Positions 9,876 to 15,734 of a DNA stretch of 20,324 bases are shown piece by piece (within the stretch, counting starts at the first letter, position 1; each line of letters begins with the position of its first letter). Source of the stretch: Pseudomonadota bacterium (lineage in GTDB: Bacteria; Pseudomonadota; Gammaproteobacteria; Xanthomonadales; Xanthomonadaceae); the NCBI GenBank assembly GCA_023395465.1, contig JAEWZE010000149.1, positions 1 through 20,324 of the forward strand, written 5' to 3'. The notes under the pieces are model-generated. The model was not told the origin of the DNA. It was given only the letters and a program-made list of their open reading frames with translations, and made no database searches. The translations under genes were made by a program, and so were the position numbers.

Positions 9876-9902
9876 CGGCCACCGGCACGGCGCCGGTGGT
9901 CG
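9876..9902. terminator. Hairpin between convergent M13 paralogue and rhomboid genes
   Basis: An 8-bp perfect stem CCACCGGC/GCCGGTGG (9879-9886 with 9892-9899, 5-nt loop ACGGC) extends to 11 pairs with one G-T wobble. A smaller GCCGC/GCGGC hairpin lies at 9849-9862. Both are in the 67-bp gap between two converging genes, where a shared terminator is expected, but there is no T tract on either side. Confidence 0.4.
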
Positions 9903-9905
9903 CGG

Positions 9906-10559
9906 CTAGACCACGCGGCGGATGCGGCGGCCGCCGAACGGCGGCTGCCCGCGCCAGTGCCGGATCAGCAGCCAGCCAAACAGCATGCCCCCCAGGTGCG
10001 CGAAGTGGGCCACCCCCGAACGCGTGCCGGTGACGCCGAGCACCAGCTCGATCAGGCCGTAGACGATCACCAGGGTGCGCGCCTTCATCGGCACCGGCGG
10101 GATCAGCAGCATCACCCGCTGGTTGGGGAACATCATGCCGTAGGCCAGCAGCAGGCCGAACACGCCTCCGGACGCGCCCACCGTCGGGAAGAAGCCACCG
10201 CCGTTGCGCACGCCCCAGGACACCACCAGCAGCTGGCACAGGCCGGCGCCGACCACGCACACCAGGAAATAGGTCAGGAACCGGCGCTGGCCCCAGGCGT
10301 ATTCGAGCTGCGCGCCGAACATCAGCAGCGCCAGCATGTTGAACAGCAGGTGCGCGATGTTGCTGGGGCTGTGCATGAAGCCGTGCGTGAGCAGCTGCCA
10401 GGGCATGAAGCCGTGCGGCGCATACGGCGCGAGATCGGACGGCAGCCACGGCCACAGCATCAGCGGATCCAGCGCCGGCCCGAGCATCAGCTGCAGCGCG
10501 AACACCGCGCAGTTGGCGATCAGCAAGGCCTTGGTGACGGGGGGAAGGTTGGTGAACAT
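9906..10559 (-). CDS. Rhomboid family intramembrane serine protease
   Basis: A 217-residue six-helix membrane protease that cleaves substrates within or near their transmembrane helix. The catalytic dyad is visible: Ser130 in GASGGVFG and His188 in HFAHLGGMLFG. The helix-2 signature HGFMHSPSNIAHLLFNMLALLMFG (starting at His59) carries H70 and N74, which form the oxyanion region. The ATG at 10559 is chosen because AGGAG lies 7 nt upstream and it gives the short cytoplasmic start MFTNLPPVTK seen in bacterial rhomboids; longer frames add Arg-rich sequence. The C-terminus is a short basic tail. It is transcribed toward the M13 paralogue and lies downstream of the alkyltransferase-like gene on the same strand, with 99 bp between. 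Natural substrates cannot be inferred. Confidence 0.93.
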   Translation of the reverse strand: MFTNLPPVTKALLIANCAVFALQLMLGPALDPLMLWPWLPSDLAPYAPHGFMPWQLLTHGFMHSPSNIAHLLFNMLALLMFGAQLEYAWGQRRFLTYFLVCVVGAGLCQLLVVSWGVRNGGGFFPTVGASGGVFGLLLAYGMMFPNQRVMLLIPPVPMKARTLVIVYGLIELVLGVTGTRSGVAHFAHLGGMLFGWLLIRHWRGQPPFGGRRIRRVV

Positions 10560-10581
10560 CGGCGCTCCTGCACTGGCGCCC

Positions 10582-10587
10582 ATGATA
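10582..10587 (-). promoter_or_regulatory. Putative -10 element of the rhomboid gene
   Basis: On the minus strand TATCAT (5 of 6 to consensus; context GTTATCATGGGCG) lies 22 nt upstream of the rhomboid ATG, so the transcript would have a leader of about 16 nt containing the AGGAG ribosome binding site. No -35 is evident. Confidence 0.4.
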
Positions 10588-10658
10588 ACGGTGGAAGCTG
10601 TGGACGCCGGTCGAAGGCGGCGGGATGGTCTTTCCCGCCGGCACGTCCGCAACTGGTC

Positions 10659-11012
10659 CTAACCGCCGCCGGGACCCCACAGCGCGGCATCGAGATCGTC
10701 GCCCTCGCCGCGCGGCATGCGCACCCGTCCGTTGCGGACCTCCACGCCTTCGGCGCGCAGGCGCCGCACCTGCTCGCGGAAACCGGCCGAACCGGGCGGC
10801 AGGGCGATCGTGCCGTCGCTGCGCAGGATGCGGTGCCAGGGCAGCGCGGGATCGTCGTTGGCCGACAGCAGCCGCGCCACCATGCGCGCGCGCCCGGGCA
10901 GGCCGGCCCGGCGCGCGATCTGACCGTAGCCGGCGACCGCGCCGCGCGGCACGTCACGGATCGCGGCCAGGATGCGCGCGGCGGCGGGCGGATCGGCAGA
11001 CACGGCGTCCAT
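10659..11012 (-). CDS. atl: Alkyltransferase-like protein (MGMT DNA-binding family)
   Basis: A 117-residue protein with the winged-helix DNA-binding domain of O6-methylguanine-DNA methyltransferase. The active-site PCHR motif is replaced by PWHR (58-61): Trp59 is in place of the methyl-accepting cysteine. This substitution defines alkyltransferase-like (ATL/YbaZ) proteins, which bind O6-alkylguanine, flip it out and flag it for nucleotide excision repair instead of removing the alkyl group. The helix-turn-helix region VAGYGQIARRAGLPGRARMVARLLS (starting at V26) contains the expected arginines. The C-terminal extension (residues 90-117) is Arg/Gly-rich and probably flexible. The ATG at 11012 diverges from the unknown gene at 11057 with only 44 bp between. 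Absence of the cysteine means it should not be named ogt. Confidence 0.88.
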   Translation of the reverse strand: MDAVSADPPAAARILAAIRDVPRGAVAGYGQIARRAGLPGRARMVARLLSANDDPALPWHRILRSDGTIALPPGSAGFREQVRRLRAEGVEVRNGRVRMPRGEGDDLDAALWGPGGG

Positions 11013-11019
11013 CGGCGAC

Positions 11020-11026
11020 TAGGATA
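11020..11026. promoter_or_regulatory. Overlapping divergent -10 elements, atl / unknown gene
   Basis: The 7-bp TAGGATA reads TAGGAT on the plus strand and TATCCT on the minus strand, each a 4-of-6 match to a -10 box. It lies centrally in the 44-bp gap between the divergent genes, leaving only very short leaders (the minus-strand one would be nearly leaderless). If real, the two promoters exclude each other. Confidence 0.3.
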
Positions 11027-11056
11027 GCCGCTCCACCCGTGCGAGCACGTCGCGCC

Positions 11057-11467
11057 ATGCAGAACTTCGAACAGATCCGCGGCCATCTCCTGGGCGGCGA
11101 CTTCCGCGTCACCATGCAGGAGCCGTACGTGATGTGCGTGGAACTCTCGCTCGATGGCGGGCGCCGCCACCAGGCGATCTTCCTGTCGGAGATCCAGGAT
11201 GACGACGGCCGCAACTACCTGCGCACCAGCACCGCAATCGCGCCGATCACCGGCGTGGACGCGCGCCGCGCACTGGCGTTCAACTGGAGTTCGCGGGTGG
11301 GCTACCTGTCCATCGGCGAACTCGACGGGGTGCCCTACCTGCAGCTGTGCGAGAACCGGCCGTACGAGGGCCTCACCGCCGCCGAGATCGGGCGCGTGGT
11401 GCTGGAGATCGGCGGCATGGGCGACCGCCTGGAGCGGGCGCTGTCGGCCGAAGGCGACCTGCTGTAA
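11057..11467 (+). CDS. Conserved-looking small protein of unknown function
   Basis: A 136-residue soluble protein with no signal peptide or membrane segment. I do not recognise a family with confidence. The sequence alternates predicted beta strands (for example FRVTMQEPYVMCVELSLDGG from residue 16, and VGYLSIGELDGVPYLQLCE from 81) with a C-terminal amphipathic helix (TAAEIGRVVLEIGGMGDRLERAL, from 107). This alpha/beta layout with a terminal helix containing 'ADxLE'-like sequence is reminiscent of the type III secretion chaperone-like/YbjN fold, but that is only a resemblance. The ATG at 11057 is preferred because upstream in-frame codons are Arg/Pro-rich and antisense to atl. Coding is supported by ordinary amino-acid composition and by its snug fit between atl and the repeat element. 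Confidence 0.75.
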   Translation: MQNFEQIRGHLLGGDFRVTMQEPYVMCVELSLDGGRRHQAIFLSEIQDDDGRNYLRTSTAIAPITGVDARRALAFNWSSRVGYLSIGELDGVPYLQLCENRPYEGLTAAEIGRVVLEIGGMGDRLERALSAEGDLL

Positions 11468-11470
11468 GGC

Positions 11471-11498
11471 CGGGATTCGGGATTGGGGATTAGGGATT
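11471..11498 (+). repeat. Four tandem NGGGATT heptamers
   Basis: Four consecutive 7-bp units CGGGATT, CGGGATT, GGGGATT, AGGGATT begin 4 bp after the stop codon of the unknown gene. On the other side of the adjacent inverted repeat, 11587-11606 carries CGATCCC-type sequence in the opposite orientation, so the heptamers seem to flank the inverted repeat symmetrically. Confidence 0.8.
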
Positions 11499-11511
11499 CG
11501 ATAAGGAACCC

Positions 11512-11586
11512 GGGGTCAGAGTCCCTTTTCGCCGCGTGATATCGCGTATGCAGTGCGTTGACGGAGCGAAAAGGGACTCTGACCCC
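11512..11586. repeat. 75-bp element with perfect 21-bp inverted repeats
   Basis: Left arm 11512-11532 (starts GGGGTCAGAGTCCC) and right arm 11566-11586 (ends GGGACTCTGACCCC) are perfect reverse complements over 21 bp, enclosing a 33-bp centre that itself holds the near-palindrome CGCGTGATATCGCG. It occupies the gap between two converging genes, so it may also act as a bidirectional terminator. It contains no ORF. The form is that of a REP/MITE-like mobile palindrome; from memory, repeats starting GGGGTCAGAGT occur widely in gammaproteobacteria, some near RAYT-type transposases, but I could not check this. Confidence 0.85.
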
Positions 11587-11615
11587 CGATCCCGACCCCG
11601 ATCCCGCCGGCCCGG

Positions 11616-12746
11616 CTACGCCCAGCCCATGCCCTGCATCAGCCGGAACAGGCCATAGGCGATCCCGCCCGACATCGGGATGGTCAGGATCCACGCCCAG
11701 ATCATCTTGTGGACCACGCCCCACTTGATCGCGTTCAGGCGCTTGGCGGTGCCTACGCCCATGATCGCCGACGAGATGTTGTGCGTGGTCGAGACCGGGA
11801 TGCCCAGCGACGAGGCCGCGAGGATCACCGAGGCGGCGCTGGTTTCGGCGGCGAAGCCGTGGATCGGGTGCAGCTTGACCAGCTTGTGGCCCAGGGTCTT
11901 GATGATGCGCCAGCCGCCGGCCGCGGTGCCGGCCGCCATCACCAGCGCGCAGCTGACCTTGATCCAGGTGTCGATGTCGCCGTCGGCCAACGCGGCCTCG
12001 GACGGATGCAGGAAGGCCAGCCAGGCCGGCAGCACGTCCAGCGTGCCGGCGGCCTGCGCGCTGACCAGGGTCAGGGCGACGATGCCCATGGTCTTCTGCG
12101 CATCGTTCATGCCGTGGGCGAAGCCCATGCCGGCGGCGCTGACGATCTGCGCCTTGCCGAAGAAGCCGTTGACCCAGCGCGGACGCGCGATGCGCGCCAG
12201 GATGCCGCCGCTGCGGGCCATCATCGAGATGACGAAGAACAGCACGCCCATCATCAGGAAGCCCGCGGCGAAGCCCAGCACAGGCGAGGACACCATCGGC
12301 ACGATCACCTTCCACAGCACGCCGGCGCTGCGGTAGACCGGCTCGGCCGGCTCCGACCAGATCACCACGCCGAAGTCGTTGTACGCCGCGGCCAGCGCCG
12401 CGCCCAGCAGGCCGCCGATCAGCGCATGCGAGGACGACGAGGGCAGGCCGAACCACCAGGTAATCAGGTTCCAGGTGATGCCGCCGAGCAGCGCGCACAG
12501 GATCAGCTGCGAGCCGACCTCGATCACGCCCGCGTCGATCAGCCCCGAGGAGATGGTCTTGGCCACCGCGGTGCCGGCCAGCGCGCCGATCAGGTTCATG
12601 GAGGCGGCCAGGCCCACCGCCTGCATCGGCGAGAGCACCTTGGTCGCGACCACCGTCGCGATCGAGTTGGCAGTGTCGTGGAAACCGTTGATGTATTCGA
12701 ACACCAGCGCGGTGGCCACCACGATCAGGACCAGGGTCAGCATCAT
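11616..12746 (-). CDS. pit: Low-affinity inorganic phosphate transporter, Pit family
   Basis: A 376-residue inner-membrane symporter of the PiT/PHO-4 family that takes up metal-phosphate with H+ (or Na+). The inverted-repeat signature of the family is visible twice: GFHDTANSIA (21-30) and GMNDAQKT (212-219), plus PSSSSHALIGGLLG (102-115) and PVSTTHNISSAIMGVG (317-332). About ten hydrophobic segments are present and the length is typical of the shorter PiT type. Two adjacent ATGs (12746 and 12743) could start it; both fall 10-13 nt after the stop of the PhoU-like gene, so the pair is an operon and probably translationally linked. PhoU-like/DUF47 next to Pit is a widespread arrangement in which the DUF47 protein controls the transporter. 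Pit alone can also carry arsenate or divalent metal-phosphate. Confidence 0.95.
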   Translation of the reverse strand: MMLTLVLIVVATALVFEYINGFHDTANSIATVVATKVLSPMQAVGLAASMNLIGALAGTAVAKTISSGLIDAGVIEVGSQLILCALLGGITWNLITWWFGLPSSSSHALIGGLLGAALAAAYNDFGVVIWSEPAEPVYRSAGVLWKVIVPMVSSPVLGFAAGFLMMGVLFFVISMMARSGGILARIARPRWVNGFFGKAQIVSAAGMGFAHGMNDAQKTMGIVALTLVSAQAAGTLDVLPAWLAFLHPSEAALADGDIDTWIKVSCALVMAAGTAAGGWRIIKTLGHKLVKLHPIHGFAAETSAASVILAASSLGIPVSTTHNISSAIMGVGTAKRLNAIKWGVVHKMIWAWILTIPMSGGIAYGLFRLMQGMGWA

Positions 12747-12756
12747 CGCGGCCCGG

Positions 12757-13383
12757 TCAGGAGTTCTTGAGCACGATTTCGTAGGCGACCACCCCGGCCT
12801 CGCGGCAGCGGTCGATGGCCTTCTCGAGGATCTCGAAGAATTCCTTGAGCAGGAACATCTCGCGGGCATCGAGCTTGCCCGAGTAGATGTCCCGGTACAG
12901 CTCGAGCATCAGCCGGTCGGCTTCGTTCTCCAGCGCGCGCAGGCGGTCGTTGAGCACCTTCATCGGCTCCAGCTTCATCGCGCGCAGGGCCTTGACCATC
13001 TGCACCACCACCTCGGAGGCCTGCTCGAGCATCGCCGCGCGCGGCGCGAAGTCGATGTGCTCCAGGTGCTGGGTGGCCAGCGAATAGCGGTCGGCGAACT
13101 TCTCGATCTGCTTGGGGATCTTGTACAGGGCCGAACCCAGCGCCTCGATGTCCTCGCGCTCGATCGGGGTGATGAAGCTGTCGACCAGGGCCTGGCTGAT
13201 CTTGTCGGACGCCTCGCGCTCGCGCAGGCGGGCCAGCTTGAAGGCGTCCAGCGCCGGCTGCCGGTCGGCCTCCCTGAGCATGGCGTGCAAGGCCCTGGCC
13301 GCGTCGTTGGCCGCCGCCGCGGCGTCCTCGAGCAGCGAGTAGAACTGGTTGCCCTGACCGAACATGGTTTGCAAGGAAAACAT
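12757..13383 (-). CDS. DUF47 family PhoU-like phosphate transport regulator
   Basis: A 208-residue all-helical cytoplasmic protein of the DUF47 (PhoU-like, YkaA/Pit accessory) family. Heptad-like helices run throughout; the conserved core includes FITPIEREDIEAL (70-82), LENEADRL (151-158) and the C-terminal FEILEKAIDRCREAGVV region (183-199). The acidic ExxxD clusters match the metal-binding positions of PhoU-type bundles. It is upstream of and in the same operon as pit, and is expected to bind and modulate the transporter. The ATG at 13383 (MFSLQTMFGQ) is the family start; the frame remains open upstream, but only with Arg/Pro-rich sequence. No Shine-Dalgarno sequence is visible; instead a perfect 14-bp palindrome abuts the start codon. 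Confidence 0.9.
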   Translation of the reverse strand: MFSLQTMFGQGNQFYSLLEDAAAAANDAARALHAMLREADRQPALDAFKLARLREREASDKISQALVDSFITPIEREDIEALGSALYKIPKQIEKFADRYSLATQHLEHIDFAPRAAMLEQASEVVVQMVKALRAMKLEPMKVLNDRLRALENEADRLMLELYRDIYSGKLDAREMFLLKEFFEILEKAIDRCREAGVVAYEIVLKNS

Positions 13384-13397
13384 CGGGATCGATCCCG
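13384..13397. promoter_or_regulatory. Perfect 14-bp palindrome abutting the PhoU-like start codon
   Basis: CGGGATCGATCCCG is its own reverse complement and directly precedes the ATG, where a ribosome binding site would normally be. It could be a dimeric regulator site or a short RNA hairpin that masks initiation. A chance palindrome in GC-rich DNA is also possible. Confidence 0.4.
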
Positions 13398-13428
13398 CCG
13401 CCGGGGAGTGGACGGCCTTCGGGGCGGA

Positions 13429-13449
13429 ATTATGACCGGTCGATGACGC
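13429..13449 (-). promoter_or_regulatory. PhoB-box-like direct repeat and -10 of the PhoU-like/pit operon
   Basis: On the minus strand GCGTCAT CGAC CGGTCAT (13449-13432) contains two GTCAT cores exactly 11 bp apart, the spacing of a PhoB box (CTGTCAT, 4 bp, CTGTCAT); 11 of 14 half-site bases match. The 4-bp spacer is not AT-rich as it should be. CATAAT (13434-13429), a 5-of-6 -10 match, overlaps the second half-site, whereas a classical activating box sits about 10 bp upstream of the -10. The overlap would fit repression better than activation. It lies 46 to 66 bp upstream of the start codon. Confidence 0.4.
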
Positions 13450-13500
13450 CCGCCGCCATTGCGGCGGCCCCGGGGGCGCGAAATGGCTTGCCGGACAGGG

Positions 13501-13509
13501 TGTTATGAT
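13501..13509 (+). promoter_or_regulatory. Extended -10 promoter of the CNNM/CBS gene
   Basis: TGT followed by TATGAT (13504-13509) is an extended -10 element with a 5-of-6 hexamer. The closest -35-like TTGCCG (13488-13493) is only 10 bp upstream, too close to serve. Transcription from near 13516 would give a leader of about 160 nt before the ATG at 13677, in which I see no ORF with a ribosome binding site. Confidence 0.5.
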
Positions 13510-13676
13510 GCGCTGCCGCGCTCCCCTGCCGCGCCGCCGCCCCATGGACGACGAACCTCCTCCACTTTCCCGCCGGCCCCGCCCGGGCCGCCGCCCCCGT
13601 CCGGTTCCCGCCATGACCGCCCCTCCGGCGGCCTGCTTCCCGACGTTCGCGCTGCGTCCCGCCAACCGGACCGACG

Positions 13677-14981
13677 ATGCTTGAGTTCGCGATCGTCCTG
13701 GTCCTGATCGGCTGCAACGCCTTCTTCGCCCTGTCGGAGATGTCGGTCGTCACCTCGCGCAAGGGCCGGCTGCGGCAGATGTCGGCCAGCCACCGCGGCG
13801 CGCGCAAGGCGCTGGAGCTGGCCGAGCACCCCGAACGCTTCCTGTCCACCGTGCAGGTGGGCATCACCCTGATCGGCATCCTCACCGGCATGTTCGGCGG
13901 CGACGCCATCGGCGCGACCATCGGCGCCTGGCTGGCGCAGAACGTGCCCGCGCTGGGCAGCTACGCCGCCACTGCCGGCCTGGTGGTCGCGGTCGGTCTG
14001 ATCACCTTCCTGACCATCGTCCTGGGCGAACTGCTGCCCAAGCGCCTGGCCCTGCTGGCGCCGGAAACCCTGGCGGCCTTCGTCGCCCTGCCGATGCACT
14101 GGCTGTCGCGGATCGCCACGCCGGCGGTGTGGCTGCTCACGGTCTCGGTGCGCGGCATGCTGCGCCTGCTGCGGCTCAACGACACCCAGGCCGCGCACGT
14201 CACCGAAGAGGAGATCCGCCTGCTGGTGAGCGAGAGCCACGAGCAGGGCGTGATCGATGCCGACGAGCGCAACATGATGAACCGGGTGCTGCGCCTGGGC
14301 GACCGCACCGCGGCCAGCCTGATGACGCCGCGCACCCGCATCGCCTGGCTGGACTCGGCCGAGGGCTTCGACGAGAACCTCGCGCAGATGCGCGCCACGC
14401 CGTTCTCGCGCTATCCGGTGTATCGCGGCAGCGACGCCGACGTGGTCGGCATCCTCGAGGTCAAGTCGCTGATCGACCGGCTCGAGGAACCCGAGTTCGA
14501 CCTGTTCAAGTACCTGCGCGAGCCGCTGTTCGTGTCCGAGTCGACGCCCGCGCTGAAGCTGCTGGAAATCCTGCGCGAGGAGCAGTACTCGCTGGCCCTG
14601 GTGGTGGACGAATACGGCGACGTGGCCGGCCTGGTCACGGTCAACGACGTGCTCGAGGCGGTGATCGGCCGCACCCAGACCGGCGAAGGCCCCGACGCCG
14701 TCTCGCAGGTCACCACCCGCGACGACGGCTCGCTGCTGGTGGACGGCGGCGCCTCGGTGGAGACGGTGCGCGAGCTGATCGGCAGCGGCGCGCTGCCGGG
14801 CGAGGACGACCACGACTACCACACCGCCGCCGGCATGGTGATCGCGCGCTTCGGGCGGATCCCCAACGTCGGCGAATCCTTCGAATGGGGCGGCTGGCGC
14901 ATCGAGGTGGTCGACCTGGACGGCCCCCGGATCGACAAGCTGCTGATGCAGCGTGTGGATGCCGGCGACCGTGGACACTGA
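13677..14981 (+). CDS. CNNM/CBS/CorC_HlyC domain membrane protein (HlyC/CorC family transporter)
   Basis: A 434-residue inner-membrane protein. Order of domains: CNNM (DUF21) membrane domain (1-190) with hydrophobic segments near 3-20, 60-80, 98-118 and 133-158 and the signature GELLPKRLAL; two CBS domains (about 213-275, opening with LMTPRT, and 285-335, with VVDEYGDVAGLVTVNDVLEAVIG starting at 309); and a C-terminal CorC_HlyC domain (345-430). Relatives are linked to Mg2+/Co2+ efflux or resistance and adenosine nucleotides bind the CBS pair; the old 'hemolysin' label is historical. The length is normal. The ATG at 13677 puts the first helix at the N-terminus. The downstream ExoD-like gene overlaps it. 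Substrate is not determinable from sequence. Confidence 0.93.
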   Translation: MLEFAIVLVLIGCNAFFALSEMSVVTSRKGRLRQMSASHRGARKALELAEHPERFLSTVQVGITLIGILTGMFGGDAIGATIGAWLAQNVPALGSYAATAGLVVAVGLITFLTIVLGELLPKRLALLAPETLAAFVALPMHWLSRIATPAVWLLTVSVRGMLRLLRLNDTQAAHVTEEEIRLLVSESHEQGVIDADERNMMNRVLRLGDRTAASLMTPRTRIAWLDSAEGFDENLAQMRATPFSRYPVYRGSDADVVGILEVKSLIDRLEEPEFDLFKYLREPLFVSESTPALKLLEILREEQYSLALVVDEYGDVAGLVTVNDVLEAVIGRTQTGEGPDAVSQVTTRDDGSLLVDGGASVETVRELIGSGALPGEDDHDYHTAAGMVIARFGRIPNVGESFEWGGWRIEVVDLDGPRIDKLLMQRVDAGDRGH

Positions 14982-15615
14982 CCGGTCCGTCCACCGCGCC
15001 GCGACGGGCGTGCCCGGCACGCGCGAACTGCTCGACGCACTCGCCAGCGGCGACGGCGAGGACCACCTGCGGATGGCGGACATCCTGGCCGGCCTCAGCC
15101 GCCAGGTGTTCGGCATGCTGCTGTTCGTCTCGATCCTGCCGGCGTTCATCCCGATCCCGGGCGTCGGCGGAGCGATCAGCGGGCCGGCGACGGTGCTGGT
15201 GGGCGTGCACCTGCTGGTCGGCATGCGGCGGCTGTGGCTGCCGCGCTTCGTCGCCCGGCGCGGCCCGCGCCGGGCCAGCCTGCAGGCCTTCCAGCGCATG
15301 CTCGATCCATGGCTGACGCGGCTGGAGCGGGTGGTGAAGCCGCGCCTGACGGCGCTGATCGAACACCGCGCCGCCGCGATGTTCACCGGCCTGCTGCTGG
15401 TGCTGCTGGGCATCCTGCTGGCGCTGCCGATCCCGTTCACCAACTACCTGTTCGGCAGCCTGCTGCTGCTCTATGCCTTCGCCCTGCTCGAGCGCGACGG
15501 CGGCCTGATGCTGGCGTGCTGGATGGCGGGCATCGTGGCGATCGTGGTGTTCGGCATCCTCAGCGGCACGCTGGCCACGGCGGCCACGCAGTGGCTCGGG
15601 GGCCTGTTCGGCTGA
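14959..15615 (+). CDS. ExoD family (exopolysaccharide synthesis) membrane protein
   Basis: A 218-residue protein resembling the ExoD family. Visible features: a proline-rich turn in FIPIPGVGGAISGPATVLVGVHLLVG after the first helix, a WLP near residue 92, a basic amphipathic middle section (FVARRGPRRASLQAFQRML), then LPIPFTNYLFGSLLLLYAFALLERDG, which matches the 'LPlPf.N.lP....lGLl.rDG' pattern of ExoD, and a last hydrophobic helix. ExoD was named from Rhizobium for an exopolysaccharide and alkaline-sensitivity phenotype; its biochemical role is unknown. The start is uncertain: ATG 14959 (overlapping the CNNM gene by 23 nt) or GTG 14971 (11 nt overlap); neither has a clear ribosome binding site. 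The overlap implies co-transcription and coupling with the CNNM gene. Confidence 0.82.
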   Translation: MPATVDTDRSVHRAATGVPGTRELLDALASGDGEDHLRMADILAGLSRQVFGMLLFVSILPAFIPIPGVGGAISGPATVLVGVHLLVGMRRLWLPRFVARRGPRRASLQAFQRMLDPWLTRLERVVKPRLTALIEHRAAAMFTGLLLVLLGILLALPIPFTNYLFGSLLLLYAFALLERDGGLMLACWMAGIVAIVVFGILSGTLATAATQWLGGLFG

Positions 15616-15734
15616 CGCCGCGCAAAGGGACGGGCACGGCGTCCGCATGCCGTCGCGGCACGATCACCGGACAAAGGCGCGTCCGGGCGGTTTCGCTCCC
15701 CGCCAACCGGGGCCCGCATTGCCCGGCCGCGGGA

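Noticed and set aside
10659..11012. Annotation as an O6-methylguanine-DNA methyltransferase (ogt)
   Set aside because: The acceptor cysteine is replaced by tryptophan (PWHR), so it cannot transfer alkyl groups by the known mechanism.
13503..15443. A 646-codon minus-strand frame opposite the CNNM and ExoD-like genes
   Set aside because: Shadow of two recognised genes; no family motifs.
15616..15734. A small gene or terminator between the convergent ExoD-like and GGDEF-EAL genes
   Set aside because: No ORF with a ribosome binding site and no strong hairpin with a T tract was found in these 119 bp.
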